Below, piece after piece: positions 24,277 through 34,010 of a stretch of DNA of 64,000 bases; position 1 is the first letter of the stretch; each line of letters begins with the position of its first letter. The translations under genes and the position numbers were made by a program. The notes beneath the pieces were generated by a model. It had not been told where the DNA came from and did no database searches. It saw only the letters and a program-made list of their open reading frames with translations. This stretch comes from Lysinibacillus fusiformis (GTDB lineage Bacteria; Bacillota; Bacilli; Bacillales_A; Planococcaceae). The DNA lies in NCBI RefSeq assembly GCF_003049525.1, contig NZ_PYWL01000001.1, forward strand, positions 930,001 to 994,000, read 5' to 3'.

Positions 24277-26301
24277 ATGAGTCATATGCATAAATCATTT
24301 ACGATTGATGAACATTATTTAAATTCACTTCCTTTTCCTGCAATTATCTTAAATCAAGATGGACAAGCCACTATCTGGGGAAAGAGCGCTGAACATCTGA
24401 TTGGTTTATCAACTAATGATATTACAGGAAATACTACTCCATCTATACACGAAAATCTACTACGTCAGCTTCCTGGAGAAACTTTTCAAGCTATCCTCCA
24501 AAGCGAGGAAAGTACGTATATAGAAAAAATTCAAATTCACACCTCTTTAAAAACAGAAATGTCGACAGCACTGCTTGCTAAACCTTATACAGAGCAAGGA
24601 GAACGTTTGATTCTCATGATTTTTATGCTGCCAGAATTAATGACTAATGCCGTCTCTCATTGCAGTACATTTGTAGACCTTAAACAAGGATTGAATGCTA
24701 CATTTATGACTGTAACACTTGACCACGATGGTTTCATCTTAGAATGTAATAATGAATTTCTAAAAACAAGCCAATGGACGCCAAAGCGTGTTATCGGCAA
24801 AACATTTTGGCAGTTGTTCCCAGATAATGATCGTAGTGAAAAAGTGACAAATATTATCTGGCGTAATTTAAACAACGGGCACACATGGCAAGGTGAAGTT
24901 GAAAAAATCACCAAAGCGGGACAATCCTATTGGGTATTACTAACGGCTATCCCAACCTTTAATCTGGAAACAGGTGAACAACAATTTTTCTTAATTGAAA
25001 AGGATATTACTAAATCAAAAACTATCCAACACCAACTTGAGAAAATAGCTTATATCGACACGGAAACTGGGCTGATGAATGCCCACCGACTTGAAAAGGT
25101 CATTAGCAATATGATTGAGGATGACAGACACTTTTCATTTGTTTATTTAAGTATTGATAAATTTTATACTTTAAAAGAACTACACGATCAACAAATCGAT
25201 CAAAGCCTAATTATTGAATTTACAAATCGTATTAAGATGTATTTCCAAGATAGCACGATGGCGCGTATCAATGAAAATGATTTTGTAGTCATCACACCTT
25301 TAAGTGAATGGTTTATTCAAGGCTTTTTATCATACTTACAACAGCACCCTATTTACAGTGGCAATATTGCTGTGCCAATCTCTATTAGTGGTGGTATCAC
25401 TAGATATCCTGAAGATCAAACAACATTTTCTCAGCTTATGAAAGCGTCTATTGCTACTATTTCAACTGTGCGTGAAGCTGGGGGAGATAAAATTGTGACA
25501 CTATCAACAGCGACACATAAAGCTTTAAATCGAAAAGCGTTAATTGAAAAGCGATTACTACAAGCGCTTGATCAAAAGAATTTAAAGGTCCTATATCAGC
25601 CACAAATCGATGTTTATTCTGGAAAAATTACAGCTGTTGAGGCACTTGTACGTTGGGAAGATGAAGTGATTGGTGTGGTTTCACCTGATGAATTAATTCC
25701 AATTGCGGAAGAAACAGGACTAATTAATAATATCGGTTCCTTTATGCTAGAGAGAGCGTGTGAACAGGCGTTAATTTGGAAAAAAGCTGGCCATGATTTA
25801 AAAGTATCCATCAACTCTTCTGTACGAGAGTTCCGTGATAAAAATATGGCTAAGTCCATTCTTGAAATGATTGCTAAAACAGGCTGTCCAGCAAACCTCC
25901 TGCAAATTGAAATCACTGAAAAATTCGCGTTAGAGGCAGAAGCTGCAACATCTATTGCTCAGCAAATGCGCAAATTAGAAAACGAAGGCATTTCCTTTAT
26001 ATTAGATGATTTCGGTACGGGCTATGGATCATTTAGATATATGCAAATTTTACCAATAGATACAGTAAAAATCGATAAAACATTTACTAATTCTCTGTTA
26101 AAATCCGAAAAGAGCCAAAAGCTTATGAACGGTATGGTACAGCTAGGTAAATCCATGGAACTTAAAGTAGTAGCTGAAGGTGTCGAAACGGCGGAACAGG
26201 CTGATTTGTTAATTACTTATGGTTGCGATGCTATTCAAGGCTACTATATTAGTAAGCCTGTAACATCAGATGAAATCGAAGCATTGCTTGTAAAAAAATA
26301 A
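24277..26301 (+). CDS. PAS-PAS-(degenerate GGDEF)-EAL cyclic-di-GMP phosphodiesterase
   Basis: A 674-residue protein from ATG 24277, with AGGAG upstream; TTG 24250 precedes that site and is rejected. The order is PAS (about 10-110), PAS (about 140-255, with TPKRVIGKTFWQLFP), a GGDEF-like domain (about 260-415) and EAL (about 425-674). The GGDEF signature is replaced (RINENDFVVI), so no cyclase activity is expected; it may bind GTP. The EAL site is complete: EALVRW from E455, SINSS, EITE, DDFGTGYGS, KIDK, AEGVE and QGYYISKP. It should cleave c-di-GMP under PAS control. There are no membrane segments. Monocistronic, with a strong terminator. Confidence 0.88.
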   Translation: MSHMHKSFTIDEHYLNSLPFPAIILNQDGQATIWGKSAEHLIGLSTNDITGNTTPSIHENLLRQLPGETFQAILQSEESTYIEKIQIHTSLKTEMSTALLAKPYTEQGERLILMIFMLPELMTNAVSHCSTFVDLKQGLNATFMTVTLDHDGFILECNNEFLKTSQWTPKRVIGKTFWQLFPDNDRSEKVTNIIWRNLNNGHTWQGEVEKITKAGQSYWVLLTAIPTFNLETGEQQFFLIEKDITKSKTIQHQLEKIAYIDTETGLMNAHRLEKVISNMIEDDRHFSFVYLSIDKFYTLKELHDQQIDQSLIIEFTNRIKMYFQDSTMARINENDFVVITPLSEWFIQGFLSYLQQHPIYSGNIAVPISISGGITRYPEDQTTFSQLMKASIATISTVREAGGDKIVTLSTATHKALNRKALIEKRLLQALDQKNLKVLYQPQIDVYSGKITAVEALVRWEDEVIGVVSPDELIPIAEETGLINNIGSFMLERACEQALIWKKAGHDLKVSINSSVREFRDKNMAKSILEMIAKTGCPANLLQIEITEKFALEAEAATSIAQQMRKLENEGISFILDDFGTGYGSFRYMQILPIDTVKIDKTFTNSLLKSEKSQKLMNGMVQLGKSMELKVVAEGVETAEQADLLITYGCDAIQGYYISKPVTSDEIEALLVKK

Positions 26302-26308
26302 TACAATA

Positions 26309-26348
26309 AATAGGAGGCTGCGTAGCATACATGCAGCCTCCTATTTTT
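26309..26348 (+). terminator. Intrinsic terminator of the EAL gene
   Basis: A perfect 13-bp stem (AATAGGAGGCTGC at 26309-26321 with 26333-26345) ends in a T run that overlaps the stop codon of the convergent ThrE_2-like gene. Confidence 0.9.
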
Positions 26349-26823
26349 ATTTTTTATAGACCTTTTGGAATTTCACCTTACTTGAACGGACTGAACGGAA
26401 AATGAGTTGAATAATTACTTCTGCAAAGACAAGTCCAATAACAATTGCCCCTGTTATTAAAAATGCCTTTAAACCATATTGTAAGCCTTGTAAATAATCA
26501 TCCTCTACAACATTTCTCATGGCATTATAGGCCATGCCTCCTGGCACTAACGGAATGATTCCACCAACAATAAAAATAATCATCGGTATTTTAAATCGAC
26601 GCGCATATAGATGAGCCACGATGGCAATGACAAACGAACCAAAGAAAGAGGCTTTAACAACATCCATTCCTTGCTCTGTTAAAATATAATAAATAATCCA
26701 GCCAATTACCCCAACAAGACCACAATGAAGTAGCGTCTTTCTAGGTACATTAAAAATGATGGCAATCCCAGCTGTAGCAAAAAAACTAACAATTAATTGT
26801 ATGATAATGTCCATTATGTGCAT
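26347..26823 (-). CDS. Threonine/serine exporter, small subunit (ThrE_2/YjjB-like)
   Basis: A 158-residue membrane protein of about five helices. FFATAGIAIIFNVPRKTLLHCGLVGVIGW and GGIIPLVPGGMAYNAMRNVV are the hallmarks of the ThrE_2 (DUF3815) half. Its partner, DUF1212, is encoded immediately upstream, 12 bp away. In fused ThrE exporters of corynebacteria the two halves form one polypeptide; in Bacillales they are separate. AGGAGG is 8 nt before the ATG. Likely exports threonine/serine or related solutes; E. coli YjjP/YjjB homologues have been linked to succinate export, so the solute is uncertain. Confidence 0.85.
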   Translation of the reverse strand: MHIMDIIIQLIVSFFATAGIAIIFNVPRKTLLHCGLVGVIGWIIYYILTEQGMDVVKASFFGSFVIAIVAHLYARRFKIPMIIFIVGGIIPLVPGGMAYNAMRNVVEDDYLQGLQYGLKAFLITGAIVIGLVFAEVIIQLIFRSVRSSKVKFQKVYKK

Positions 26824-26835
26824 GCTAGTCGCCTC

Positions 26836-27588
26836 CTAAAATCCTAGGGTGACGGCAATAGCTGCCCCTATGGCAAAGGCAGTTAAAAAGGCTTCTGCTC
26901 CTTTTGCCATCCCTGACATAAAATGACCTGCCATTAAATCACGAACTGCATTCGTAATCAAAATTCCTGGTACGAGCGGCATAACAGAACTAATGATGAT
27001 TTTATCTAGCTCTGTCCCGTAACCATACTTTACTGCGAAGAAGGCAACAAAGCCGAGAACGAGTGATGCTGTAAATTCAGAGAAAAATTTAACTTTTGTT
27101 AAATGATTCGTTATTACAAGCATTAGGAAGCCTAACCCCCCTGCTAAAACAGCGATAGGAAAATCGGACCACCCACCCTTAAACATAATAAGGAAACAAC
27201 CACTTGCAAAAGCGGCCGCAATAACTTGTAAATAGGTTGGTAAAAAATAATTTGTTTTTTGTATCGACTTTAGCTCGTCATAAGCTTCTTCTAATGTTAT
27301 CATGTGAGATGTGAGTCTCCGAGATACTGAATTTACCAAGGCTATTTTTTGTAAATCTGTAACCCTGCTGGAAATTGATGAAATTCTCGTTGGCTGTGTC
27401 TTGCCTAACGAAAAAATGATTCCAGTCGGTGTGGCATAACATTGAGCATTCGGCATATTTTGAGAATGTGCCATCCTCAGCATCGTATCCTCCACACGGT
27501 ATGTTTCTGCACCACTTTCAATCATAATACGCCCTGCAAGCAACAAACAGTCAATCGTAAGTTCATTATCCGCTTCTTGTAAGACCAT
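26836..27588 (-). CDS. Threonine/serine exporter, large subunit (ThrE/YjjP-like, DUF1212)
   Basis: A 250-residue protein. The N-terminal cytoplasmic part contains AGRIMIESGAETYRVEDTMLRMA, the DUF1212 signature with conserved E-S-G-A-E, and CYATPTGIIFSLG. Five C-terminal membrane helices include MPLVPGILITNAVRDLMAGHFMSG, which mirrors the small subunit. Together the two subunits would make the ten-helix ThrE architecture. AAGGAGG lies upstream of the ATG at a somewhat long distance. It is the first gene of the two-gene operon. Confidence 0.85.
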   Translation of the reverse strand: MVLQEADNELTIDCLLLAGRIMIESGAETYRVEDTMLRMAHSQNMPNAQCYATPTGIIFSLGKTQPTRISSISSRVTDLQKIALVNSVSRRLTSHMITLEEAYDELKSIQKTNYFLPTYLQVIAAAFASGCFLIMFKGGWSDFPIAVLAGGLGFLMLVITNHLTKVKFFSEFTASLVLGFVAFFAVKYGYGTELDKIIISSVMPLVPGILITNAVRDLMAGHFMSGMAKGAEAFLTAFAIGAAIAVTLGF

Positions 27589-27913
27589 TGCAGCTATCTG
27601 CCTCCTTCAAAATGTTCCTTGCCAATAGTATCGAACTGCCATTAAAAACACAACTGAAAATTTCAGCAAAAGATTGGGTTTTTTCAATTTAATTTTACAT
27701 AATTGATCTTTGGTTGTTCTATTTTTAGTAAGGATTTTTTATCCACTAATACAGTAGTATAACCACGTTCGATATACTACTTCAAGAAGGAAAAATGGCT
27801 AGCATTAATTTCTATAAATTAACAATAAAAGTTTATAGATTTGTATAACTTTTTTCATGATTGGCACGTCTGATTGTATAGAAAATAAAATTGAGGGGAG
27901 CGTATCCAACACC
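27589..27913. other. Divergent promoter region, thrE pair / deacetylase
   Basis: A 325-bp AT-rich gap between divergent genes, where both promoters must lie. I see no convincing operator, riboswitch or terminator. A 17-codon frame at 27795-27848 is noted but not accepted as a gene. Confidence 0.5.
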
Positions 27914-29320
27914 ATGCAGGAACGCAGAAAAAAACGCGGGCCAATAATAGATTTTTTATTACTTGGCCTCATTGTAGCTTTAACAACTATTATACTCGTT
28001 ATTATCCTATCTAAGGATGAATTTAAGTTTCAAAAAATTAGTGCTTCAAAAGAAACCGATACAGAATCGGTTAATAGTAATATATCAACGGAAAGTTCTG
28101 CGTTTCCAGGGATACGAATTGTAACAGATGTTTCTAATGATAAACGTACACCTTTTGCCATTCATTACCCACAAACAGATAACGAAGTTTTTAATGATGC
28201 CGTATTACAATACATAACGGATTCAAAAGAAAACTATCTAGCCTCTATGAAAAAAGATAAAGAAGTTATGGGTGAATTAAATATTAGTCTTGAAACATTT
28301 CCGTACCGAGAGCATTACTATTCATTTGTGCTAACAAAGATGCTTTACGTAGGTGGAGCTAACCATGAGGTCACAACGAAAACATTCTTTATTAATAACG
28401 AAACTGGCGAGCAAATAACTATTCAAACATTATTACAAAATGACGAGAATAATTTATCAACGTTAGCCGCAAATGTGCGAAAAGATTTGCAGAAGAATCT
28501 CCAAATAAAGGATGAGCTTTTAAAGGATGAATTATTAAAAGCTACTGAACCAAAATGGTCCAACTTCACTCGCTTTGCAATTGCAGACGATTCGTTGCAA
28601 TTCTATTTCGATGAATATGAGATTGCTAGCGGGTCAGCAGGTGCCCCAATAGTGAAACTACCACTTTCGCTCATTAACCCATTGTTAGCCTCTGATTTTC
28701 AAATTGCTATGGAAAATGTAAAACCAATTACACCACCACCTACTGGTGATCCAAATAAAAAACGAATTGCGCTGACATTTGATGATGGTCCACACCCAAA
28801 AGTGACGGAGCAGATATTAAACATTCTCGATAAATATCATGCAAAAGCAACCTTCTTTATGCTTGGTAGTCGTGTACAATATTATCCTGATATTGCAAGA
28901 GATGTACTTGCACGTGGGCATGAAATCGGAAATCACTCATGGAATCACCCGGTTTTAACGAAACTTACGCAAGAACAAGTGATGAAAGAGTATAATACAA
29001 CAGCCTCTGAAATAGAGAAGGCTATTAATCACGGTGCCACTGTTTTCAGACCACCTTATGGAGCAACTAATGACACGATTGACGCTGAGATTCCTGTTCC
29101 AGTCGTGCTTTGGACAATTGATACATTAGATTGGAAGCATCGCAATGCACAGCAATTATTGCCAAATGTAAAAAATAATCTACACAATAATGCAATAGTA
29201 CTAATGCATGATATCCATCAATCTACTGCAGATGGCCTCGATGCTGTTCTTGCTTATTTACAAGGTCAGGGCTATGAATTTGTAACAGTTTCTGAGATTT
29301 TGCCCTACCGTCAAAAGTAA
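27914..29320 (+). CDS. Membrane-anchored polysaccharide deacetylase, PdaC-like
   Basis: A 468-residue protein from ATG 27914, with GAGGGGAG upstream. A basic N-terminus and one membrane helix (LLLGLIVALTTIILVIILS) anchor it outside the cell. Residues about 55-270 are a DUF4163/DUF3298-type domain (YREHYYSFVLTKMLYVGGANHEVTTK, FYFDEYEIASGSAG). The C-terminal NodB domain has all five motifs: TFDDGPHP (from about 286), HSWNH (from about 341), RPPYGATND, WTIDTLDW and VLMHDIH. This arrangement matches B. subtilis PdaC, which deacetylates peptidoglycan N-acetylmuramic acid. Sugar specificity is inferred. Monocistronic with a terminator. Confidence 0.85.
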   Translation: MQERRKKRGPIIDFLLLGLIVALTTIILVIILSKDEFKFQKISASKETDTESVNSNISTESSAFPGIRIVTDVSNDKRTPFAIHYPQTDNEVFNDAVLQYITDSKENYLASMKKDKEVMGELNISLETFPYREHYYSFVLTKMLYVGGANHEVTTKTFFINNETGEQITIQTLLQNDENNLSTLAANVRKDLQKNLQIKDELLKDELLKATEPKWSNFTRFAIADDSLQFYFDEYEIASGSAGAPIVKLPLSLINPLLASDFQIAMENVKPITPPPTGDPNKKRIALTFDDGPHPKVTEQILNILDKYHAKATFFMLGSRVQYYPDIARDVLARGHEIGNHSWNHPVLTKLTQEQVMKEYNTTASEIEKAINHGATVFRPPYGATNDTIDAEIPVPVVLWTIDTLDWKHRNAQQLLPNVKNNLHNNAIVLMHDIHQSTADGLDAVLAYLQGQGYEFVTVSEILPYRQK

Positions 29321-29334
29321 GATCCACCACAAAG

Positions 29335-29376
29335 AAAAGTCCAATGAATTCTAATTGAATTCATCGGACTTTTTTT
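29335..29376 (+). terminator. Intrinsic terminator of the deacetylase gene
   Basis: AAAGTCCAATGAATTC pairs with GAATTCATCGGACTTT around a 5-nt loop, with a T run; one mismatch. Confidence 0.9.
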
Positions 29377-29377
29377 G

Positions 29378-31474
29378 TCATTTAATGATTAATGTATCTA
29401 GAGGTTTAAAGTCTTTTAACTGATAGCTCTTCACTTCATTACGCGCTACTGTATAAAGAGCGTCCTCTATATAAACAACCCTTTGTACGACCTGCTCCCA
29501 ATTCTCATATGGCTCACCGTTCGTAGCATTCATAATATTCCCTTTTAGAGTAATGCCTTTATCTGCAGTAATTTCATAAATTTGAGCACCCTGACCTTTA
29601 TAAACAATGTTGTCTCCTTTACCCGCTTCATATTGGACAACTGGGAAGCCAAAGTAGTTGTATTCCTTATTTCGGAATAGCGCTTTTGGATTGTATTGAA
29701 CTTCAGAATAGGATCCCTTTCCGCCAATTTTCACGGTGGATTGTTCTTTTGGATTTTTGAAGTCTGATACATCAAATAATGACATCTTCATATTCGTCGT
29801 CACCGTAAAATTGCGCTTCGTATACGAATCATAGCGTTGTTCTGTATCATAGCCGATACCAATTAAATGTGTTTCATCTAATGGATGCAGGTAATTACTA
29901 AAGCCCGGAATTTTTAACTCCCCTAGGACCGCTGGTTTTTTCGGATTTGCTACATCAATGACAAACAGTGGATCGACTTCTTTAAATGTCACCACATATG
30001 CCTTATCTCCCATAAAACGAGCAGAATAAATCTTTTCCCCAGGTGCCATATTTTTCACTGTACCTAAAGCTTTTAAATGTTCATCTAAAATAAAGAGGTG
30101 GTTATAGGAGGTACTTTTCTCATCCCACGTATTACCTTCTGTTGTAAAGATTCGTAAGTTACCCTTATATTCATCCATAGAATATTGATTTAAAACAGTC
30201 CCCTTTACTTCAGTACTACCAGTGAAATTCAATGTTGTTCCATCTATATTCCATTTGAAAATTTGCGTGTCAGCCGCTCTCGGCATCCATATCATATCCA
30301 TAGCGCGTTTTTCTAATGGTATGGCGTTATTACCTTCATAAATTGGTGTCGTTAAATATAGTGCATTCTCTGACATATAAAGTCCACTACTGCCGCCCAA
30401 GTACCCTTTTGTATTAGCCGTTGTTTTGGCACCATTTTTTAAATCGATAGCTGTAATTAAACTATAGGTACCATCCATTGTATTAGGCAAAATCGAAATT
30501 TTTTCTAAAGGTAGACTTTCGAACTTTTCTCCTGTCAAGCTATCATATGTTTTTGGTTTTAAATCTGCTTTTTGCTCTTGTTGTAATACCCAATAGTTCG
30601 GATACATATTACCAATTAAATAGAGTGTGTCTTTTGCAATACGGATATCCTTTAGATATCCTTCTTGCCCCACATCGCGTATATGTTTTGGCTTGTTTGG
30701 ATTGGAAATGTCATAAAATGAAGCTGTGACCATTCCCGTGCCTGCTTTTTCAATATATTGATCCCCAATTGCTATTAATAAATTATCATATAGCGCAAGC
30801 TTTGAAATATATTGCGACTCTTTCAGCTTAATATTTGCAGCCTGTTTTAAATGCTGCGGGTCTTTAGCGTTCACAACTGTAATACTTTGATCTTTTGCAG
30901 TAAAAATAAAACCGTCTTTGACAACAACAATATCGCCTTCTTCTACACCTTCCACTTGATTATTAGTTGTAGACTCGTTATTCGCTGTTGCTTTATCTTC
31001 ACTTTTTGCACTTTGAGACATCTCTTCTTCTCTAATTTCACCTCTAGGAGCCTTTAACAAATTCTTAAAATATTGTTCTAATTCTTTTTCTGATTGAACG
31101 GATGTTAACGTTTCAATAATTGTAAATGGAATAACTTGCGAAGCTACATTAAGTCCTCCCTGTGCAAAGGCTTCTTTTTTTACATGTAATTGATAACTGC
31201 CTGGTACAAGTTCCTTTACAACTAATGTTTTTTGATCTTCTAACAATGCAATCGTTGCAGGTACTTTTTTCCCTTTTTCTGTCATTACATACACATTGTC
31301 CTCAGTAATTTTACTTTTCTTTAAGCTTACAGAGAATGATGCCTGCCAACTTTGGGTAGCCATACCCACACTTGCAGCCTTGGCAGTGACCTCTGTATTC
31401 ATTGCCCATGTTAAAATACCAGGCACGATTGCTATAACAGCTATCAACATGAATGCCAGCCATTTACTTTTCAT
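29378..31474 (-). CDS. Secreted beta-propeller domain protein
   Basis: A 698-residue exported protein. A signal/anchor sequence occupies residues 1-34 (MKSKWLAFMLIAVIAIVPG, then a possible AKA-A cleavage site). An Ig/Big-like region with ITEDNVYVMTEKGKKVPATI follows (about 35-120), then a low-complexity Ser/Asn/Glu linker (about 145-175). The C-terminal beta-propeller (about 175-695) matches the Bacillales/archaeal C-terminal propeller family: NNQVEGVEEGDIVVVKDGFIF, then repeated YDNLLIAIG, DISNPNKPK, DVANPKKPAVLGELKIPGFSNYLHPLDE. No catalytic residues are recognised; a binding or scaffold role outside the cell is likely. AAGGAGAGG precedes the ATG. Confidence 0.8.
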   Translation of the reverse strand: MKSKWLAFMLIAVIAIVPGILTWAMNTEVTAKAASVGMATQSWQASFSVSLKKSKITEDNVYVMTEKGKKVPATIALLEDQKTLVVKELVPGSYQLHVKKEAFAQGGLNVASQVIPFTIIETLTSVQSEKELEQYFKNLLKAPRGEIREEEMSQSAKSEDKATANNESTTNNQVEGVEEGDIVVVKDGFIFTAKDQSITVVNAKDPQHLKQAANIKLKESQYISKLALYDNLLIAIGDQYIEKAGTGMVTASFYDISNPNKPKHIRDVGQEGYLKDIRIAKDTLYLIGNMYPNYWVLQQEQKADLKPKTYDSLTGEKFESLPLEKISILPNTMDGTYSLITAIDLKNGAKTTANTKGYLGGSSGLYMSENALYLTTPIYEGNNAIPLEKRAMDMIWMPRAADTQIFKWNIDGTTLNFTGSTEVKGTVLNQYSMDEYKGNLRIFTTEGNTWDEKSTSYNHLFILDEHLKALGTVKNMAPGEKIYSARFMGDKAYVVTFKEVDPLFVIDVANPKKPAVLGELKIPGFSNYLHPLDETHLIGIGYDTEQRYDSYTKRNFTVTTNMKMSLFDVSDFKNPKEQSTVKIGGKGSYSEVQYNPKALFRNKEYNYFGFPVVQYEAGKGDNIVYKGQGAQIYEITADKGITLKGNIMNATNGEPYENWEQVVQRVVYIEDALYTVARNEVKSYQLKDFKPLDTLIIK

Positions 31475-31575
31475 TATTTTACCTCTCCTTCATATACTTG
31501 TTTATCCATTAGACTAAGAAAAAGATGGAAAGTTACATTATTCTGAAATTTTTTTAAGGTGTGGTTACCCCTACA

Positions 31576-31611
31576 CAAAAAAACGAAAGGGAATAATATC
31601 CCCCTCGTTTA
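31576..31611 (-). terminator. Terminator of the lysine-degradation operon
   Basis: On the minus strand, AAACGAGGGGGATATTATTCCC with TTTCGTTT and a seven-U tail; the stem begins at the stop codon of the acyl-CoA dehydrogenase gene. Confidence 0.85.
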
Positions 31612-32802
31612 TTCTTCAAACGGCCATTTTGGCAGCCTATTAGCTAATGGCTTATCTTGGCGTCTGCCTAATACATAATCTGCCTGCATAATGGTATGAA
31701 TTTCTCGCGTACCTTCATATATAACAGGTGCTTTGGAATTCCGCAGATAGCGCGCAACTGGATATTCATCTGAATAGCCATATGCACCATGAATTTGTAC
31801 TGCATCATCCGCAGCCTTATTGGCAAAATCGCACGCCTGCCATTTTGCTAAAGATGTTTCTCTAGTATTACGAACGCCTTTATTTTTCAACTCACCAACA
31901 CGATAGACCAATAGACGGCTCATCTGGTAACCAGCCTCCATATTAGCGATCATTTGTCCGACAAGCTGATGCTCTCCTATAGGCTTACCAAAGGTTTCTC
32001 GTTCATGACAATATTTCACACTAGCCTCAAGACACGCTTGGATCAAGCCGACAGCCCCCGCAGCTACAGTGAAACGTCCATTATCTAGGGCAGACATGGC
32101 TATTTTAAAGCCTTCTCCCTCTACACCGAGACGATTTTCTACTGGCACACGTAAATCTTCAAAGAAGAGCTCACCTGTATTACCTGCACGAATCCCGTAT
32201 TTCCCTTTGATAGCCTTTGATGTAAAGCCTGCCATTGAACGTTCAACAATGAATGCACTAATACCATGATGTCTCTTGGACTTATCTGTATAGGCAAAAA
32301 CGATAAAGTGATCAGCTATATCACATAAGGAAATCCATGTTTTCTGTCCATTGATGACATAATGATCCCCATCACGGACAGCTGTAGTAGACATAGCTGC
32401 CACATCAGAGCCAGCACCCGGCTCAGTAAGACCAAATGCACCAATTCGTACTCCTTTTGCCTGTGGAATAAGATAGCGCTGCTTTTGATCTTCAGTACCC
32501 CATTGCATTAATGTCATGCTATTCAGACCCGTGTGAACGGATACCGCTGTTCGGAATGCTGTATCTCCACGCTCCAGCTCCTCGCACACAATAGCAAGGG
32601 AGTTATAATCCATTCCACTCCCACCATACTGCTCTGGCACACAAACGCCCATTAGCCCAAGCTCCGCAAGCCTCGACCAAATTTTAGCATCAAAGCCCCC
32701 TTCAGCATCCCACTTTGCAATATAGGGAATAATTTCTTCATCAACAAATTGCCTTACCGTTTTTCGTAGCATTTCATGCTCCGTGGACATGTCAAAATTC
32801 AT
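31609..32802 (-). CDS. Acyl-CoA dehydrogenase (probable glutaryl-CoA dehydrogenase role)
   Basis: A 397-residue FAD enzyme starting at ATG 32802, 9 bp after the stop of the lysine dehydrogenase gene. Motifs are AFGLTEPGAGSDVAAMSTTA, NGQKTWISLCDIADHF, QIHGAYGYSDEYPVARYLRN and APVIYEGTREIHTIM with the catalytic Glu. The context (lysine 6-dehydrogenase and an aldehyde dehydrogenase) makes oxidation of a lysine-derived acyl-CoA, most simply glutaryl-CoA to crotonyl-CoA, a reasonable inference. The sequence alone does not separate it from short-chain acyl-CoA dehydrogenases. It is the last gene of the operon. Confidence 0.82.
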   Translation of the reverse strand: MNFDMSTEHEMLRKTVRQFVDEEIIPYIAKWDAEGGFDAKIWSRLAELGLMGVCVPEQYGGSGMDYNSLAIVCEELERGDTAFRTAVSVHTGLNSMTLMQWGTEDQKQRYLIPQAKGVRIGAFGLTEPGAGSDVAAMSTTAVRDGDHYVINGQKTWISLCDIADHFIVFAYTDKSKRHHGISAFIVERSMAGFTSKAIKGKYGIRAGNTGELFFEDLRVPVENRLGVEGEGFKIAMSALDNGRFTVAAGAVGLIQACLEASVKYCHERETFGKPIGEHQLVGQMIANMEAGYQMSRLLVYRVGELKNKGVRNTRETSLAKWQACDFANKAADDAVQIHGAYGYSDEYPVARYLRNSKAPVIYEGTREIHTIMQADYVLGRRQDKPLANRLPKWPFEE

Positions 32803-32811
32803 GGTCAGCAC

Positions 32812-33984
32812 CTACCATTTCACAATCATAGCAGACTTATGAGACGTCTCTTTTATTACTACACCACGTTTGGCCATTTCTTCAATATACGTATCGCCAG
32901 GGACCACTGATTCAGGCGGGAAAACACCGTGCTCTTTAATAACACCCGCACCTATCATCTGAGCTACAACCGAAATAGTATTAGCTGTAGCACGGGCCAT
33001 CGCTGTTTCATTGATAGTCATATCCTTACGCACAACCATTTCATATTCATATGTCAATTGCTGTTGCGCTTTTTCACCAGCAACAATGACACGTAATAGA
33101 ACCGCATCTGGTTTTGTTCCCAGCTCCAGTTTCTTTTTAAGCGCCTCACGAACTACAGAACGAACAGGCACCTCTTGATTATCAACCTCTACCTTATTCG
33201 CTGAATCAAGGAAGCCTAAATCTGCTAATAGCTTAAACTTCTCTGCATGCCCCTTATAACGAATTGTTTTATACTCTAATGTGCGGACATTTGGGAATGT
33301 TTTATACAATGTAGAGATGCCTCCAGATGTATAAAATGCCTCAAGCACACCGAAATCATCAAAATAAATAGGTTCAACACCTGAAAGGGAAGGAACTTCT
33401 TGTAATTTGCCCTTTTGAATCGTTTTTGAAGGCTCAGTATAATGATCAAAAACACCATCTAAAGAAAATACGCGTGTATAATGAAGCGGAGGCTTTGGTT
33501 CAGTTGGAATGCCACCAACAAATAGTTTAATAGACTCAACATCATCTAATTTAGAGGCACCATAGCCCGCTAGAATATTGATCATACCTGGAGCAACACC
33601 TAAGTCAGGGATAATTGTGACACCTTTTGCTTTTGCTTCCTCATGCAGATCTAATATATTTTCGGTAACACCACCTATATGGCCACCTAAATCTACAGAA
33701 TGTACACCCGCTTCAATAGCTGCTCTCGCAACGCGCTCGTTGAAGGAATAAAATAATGCATTGATCACAACATCACCTTTTGAGATGACCTTCATTAACG
33801 AATCATCGTGCTCTGCATGAAGCTCTACAACTTCAACCCTATCTGTATTTAAAGTATCCACAAAGTCCTGTGCCACTTTTACATCGATATCACCTAAAAA
33901 TACACGATCGACTTTATCATTTTTTATTAAATCACGAGCTACCTCTTTACCCATTAAACCTGCACCTAATACAACAACTTTCAT
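32812..33984 (-). CDS. L-lysine 6-dehydrogenase (saccharopine dehydrogenase fold)
   Basis: A 390-residue NAD-dependent enzyme that deaminates the epsilon-amino group of lysine to 2-aminoadipate 6-semialdehyde. The start at ATG 33984 is supported by AAAGGGG 9 nt upstream. The Rossmann motif is VVVLGAGLMGKE (7-12). VHSVDLGGHIG, VTIIPDLGVAPGMINILAGYGAS, GGIPTEPKPPLHY and VEPIYFDDFGVLEAFYTSGG closely recall the Geobacillus stearothermophilus lysine dehydrogenase, which is shorter than true saccharopine dehydrogenases. It is the middle gene of a three-gene operon with an aldehyde dehydrogenase that would use its product. Confidence 0.82.
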   Translation of the reverse strand: MKVVVLGAGLMGKEVARDLIKNDKVDRVFLGDIDVKVAQDFVDTLNTDRVEVVELHAEHDDSLMKVISKGDVVINALFYSFNERVARAAIEAGVHSVDLGGHIGGVTENILDLHEEAKAKGVTIIPDLGVAPGMINILAGYGASKLDDVESIKLFVGGIPTEPKPPLHYTRVFSLDGVFDHYTEPSKTIQKGKLQEVPSLSGVEPIYFDDFGVLEAFYTSGGISTLYKTFPNVRTLEYKTIRYKGHAEKFKLLADLGFLDSANKVEVDNQEVPVRSVVREALKKKLELGTKPDAVLLRVIVAGEKAQQQLTYEYEMVVRKDMTINETAMARATANTISVVAQMIGAGVIKEHGVFPPESVVPGDTYIEEMAKRGVVIKETSHKSAMIVKW

Positions 33985-34010
33985 CAAGAACATCCCCTTT
34001 CGTTGATCTG

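Noticed and set aside
27795..27848. A 17-codon frame (MASINFYKLTIKVYRFV) with AAGAAGG upstream, ahead of the deacetylase gene
   Set aside because: Too short and AT-rich to separate from chance; no terminator or conserved leader logic.
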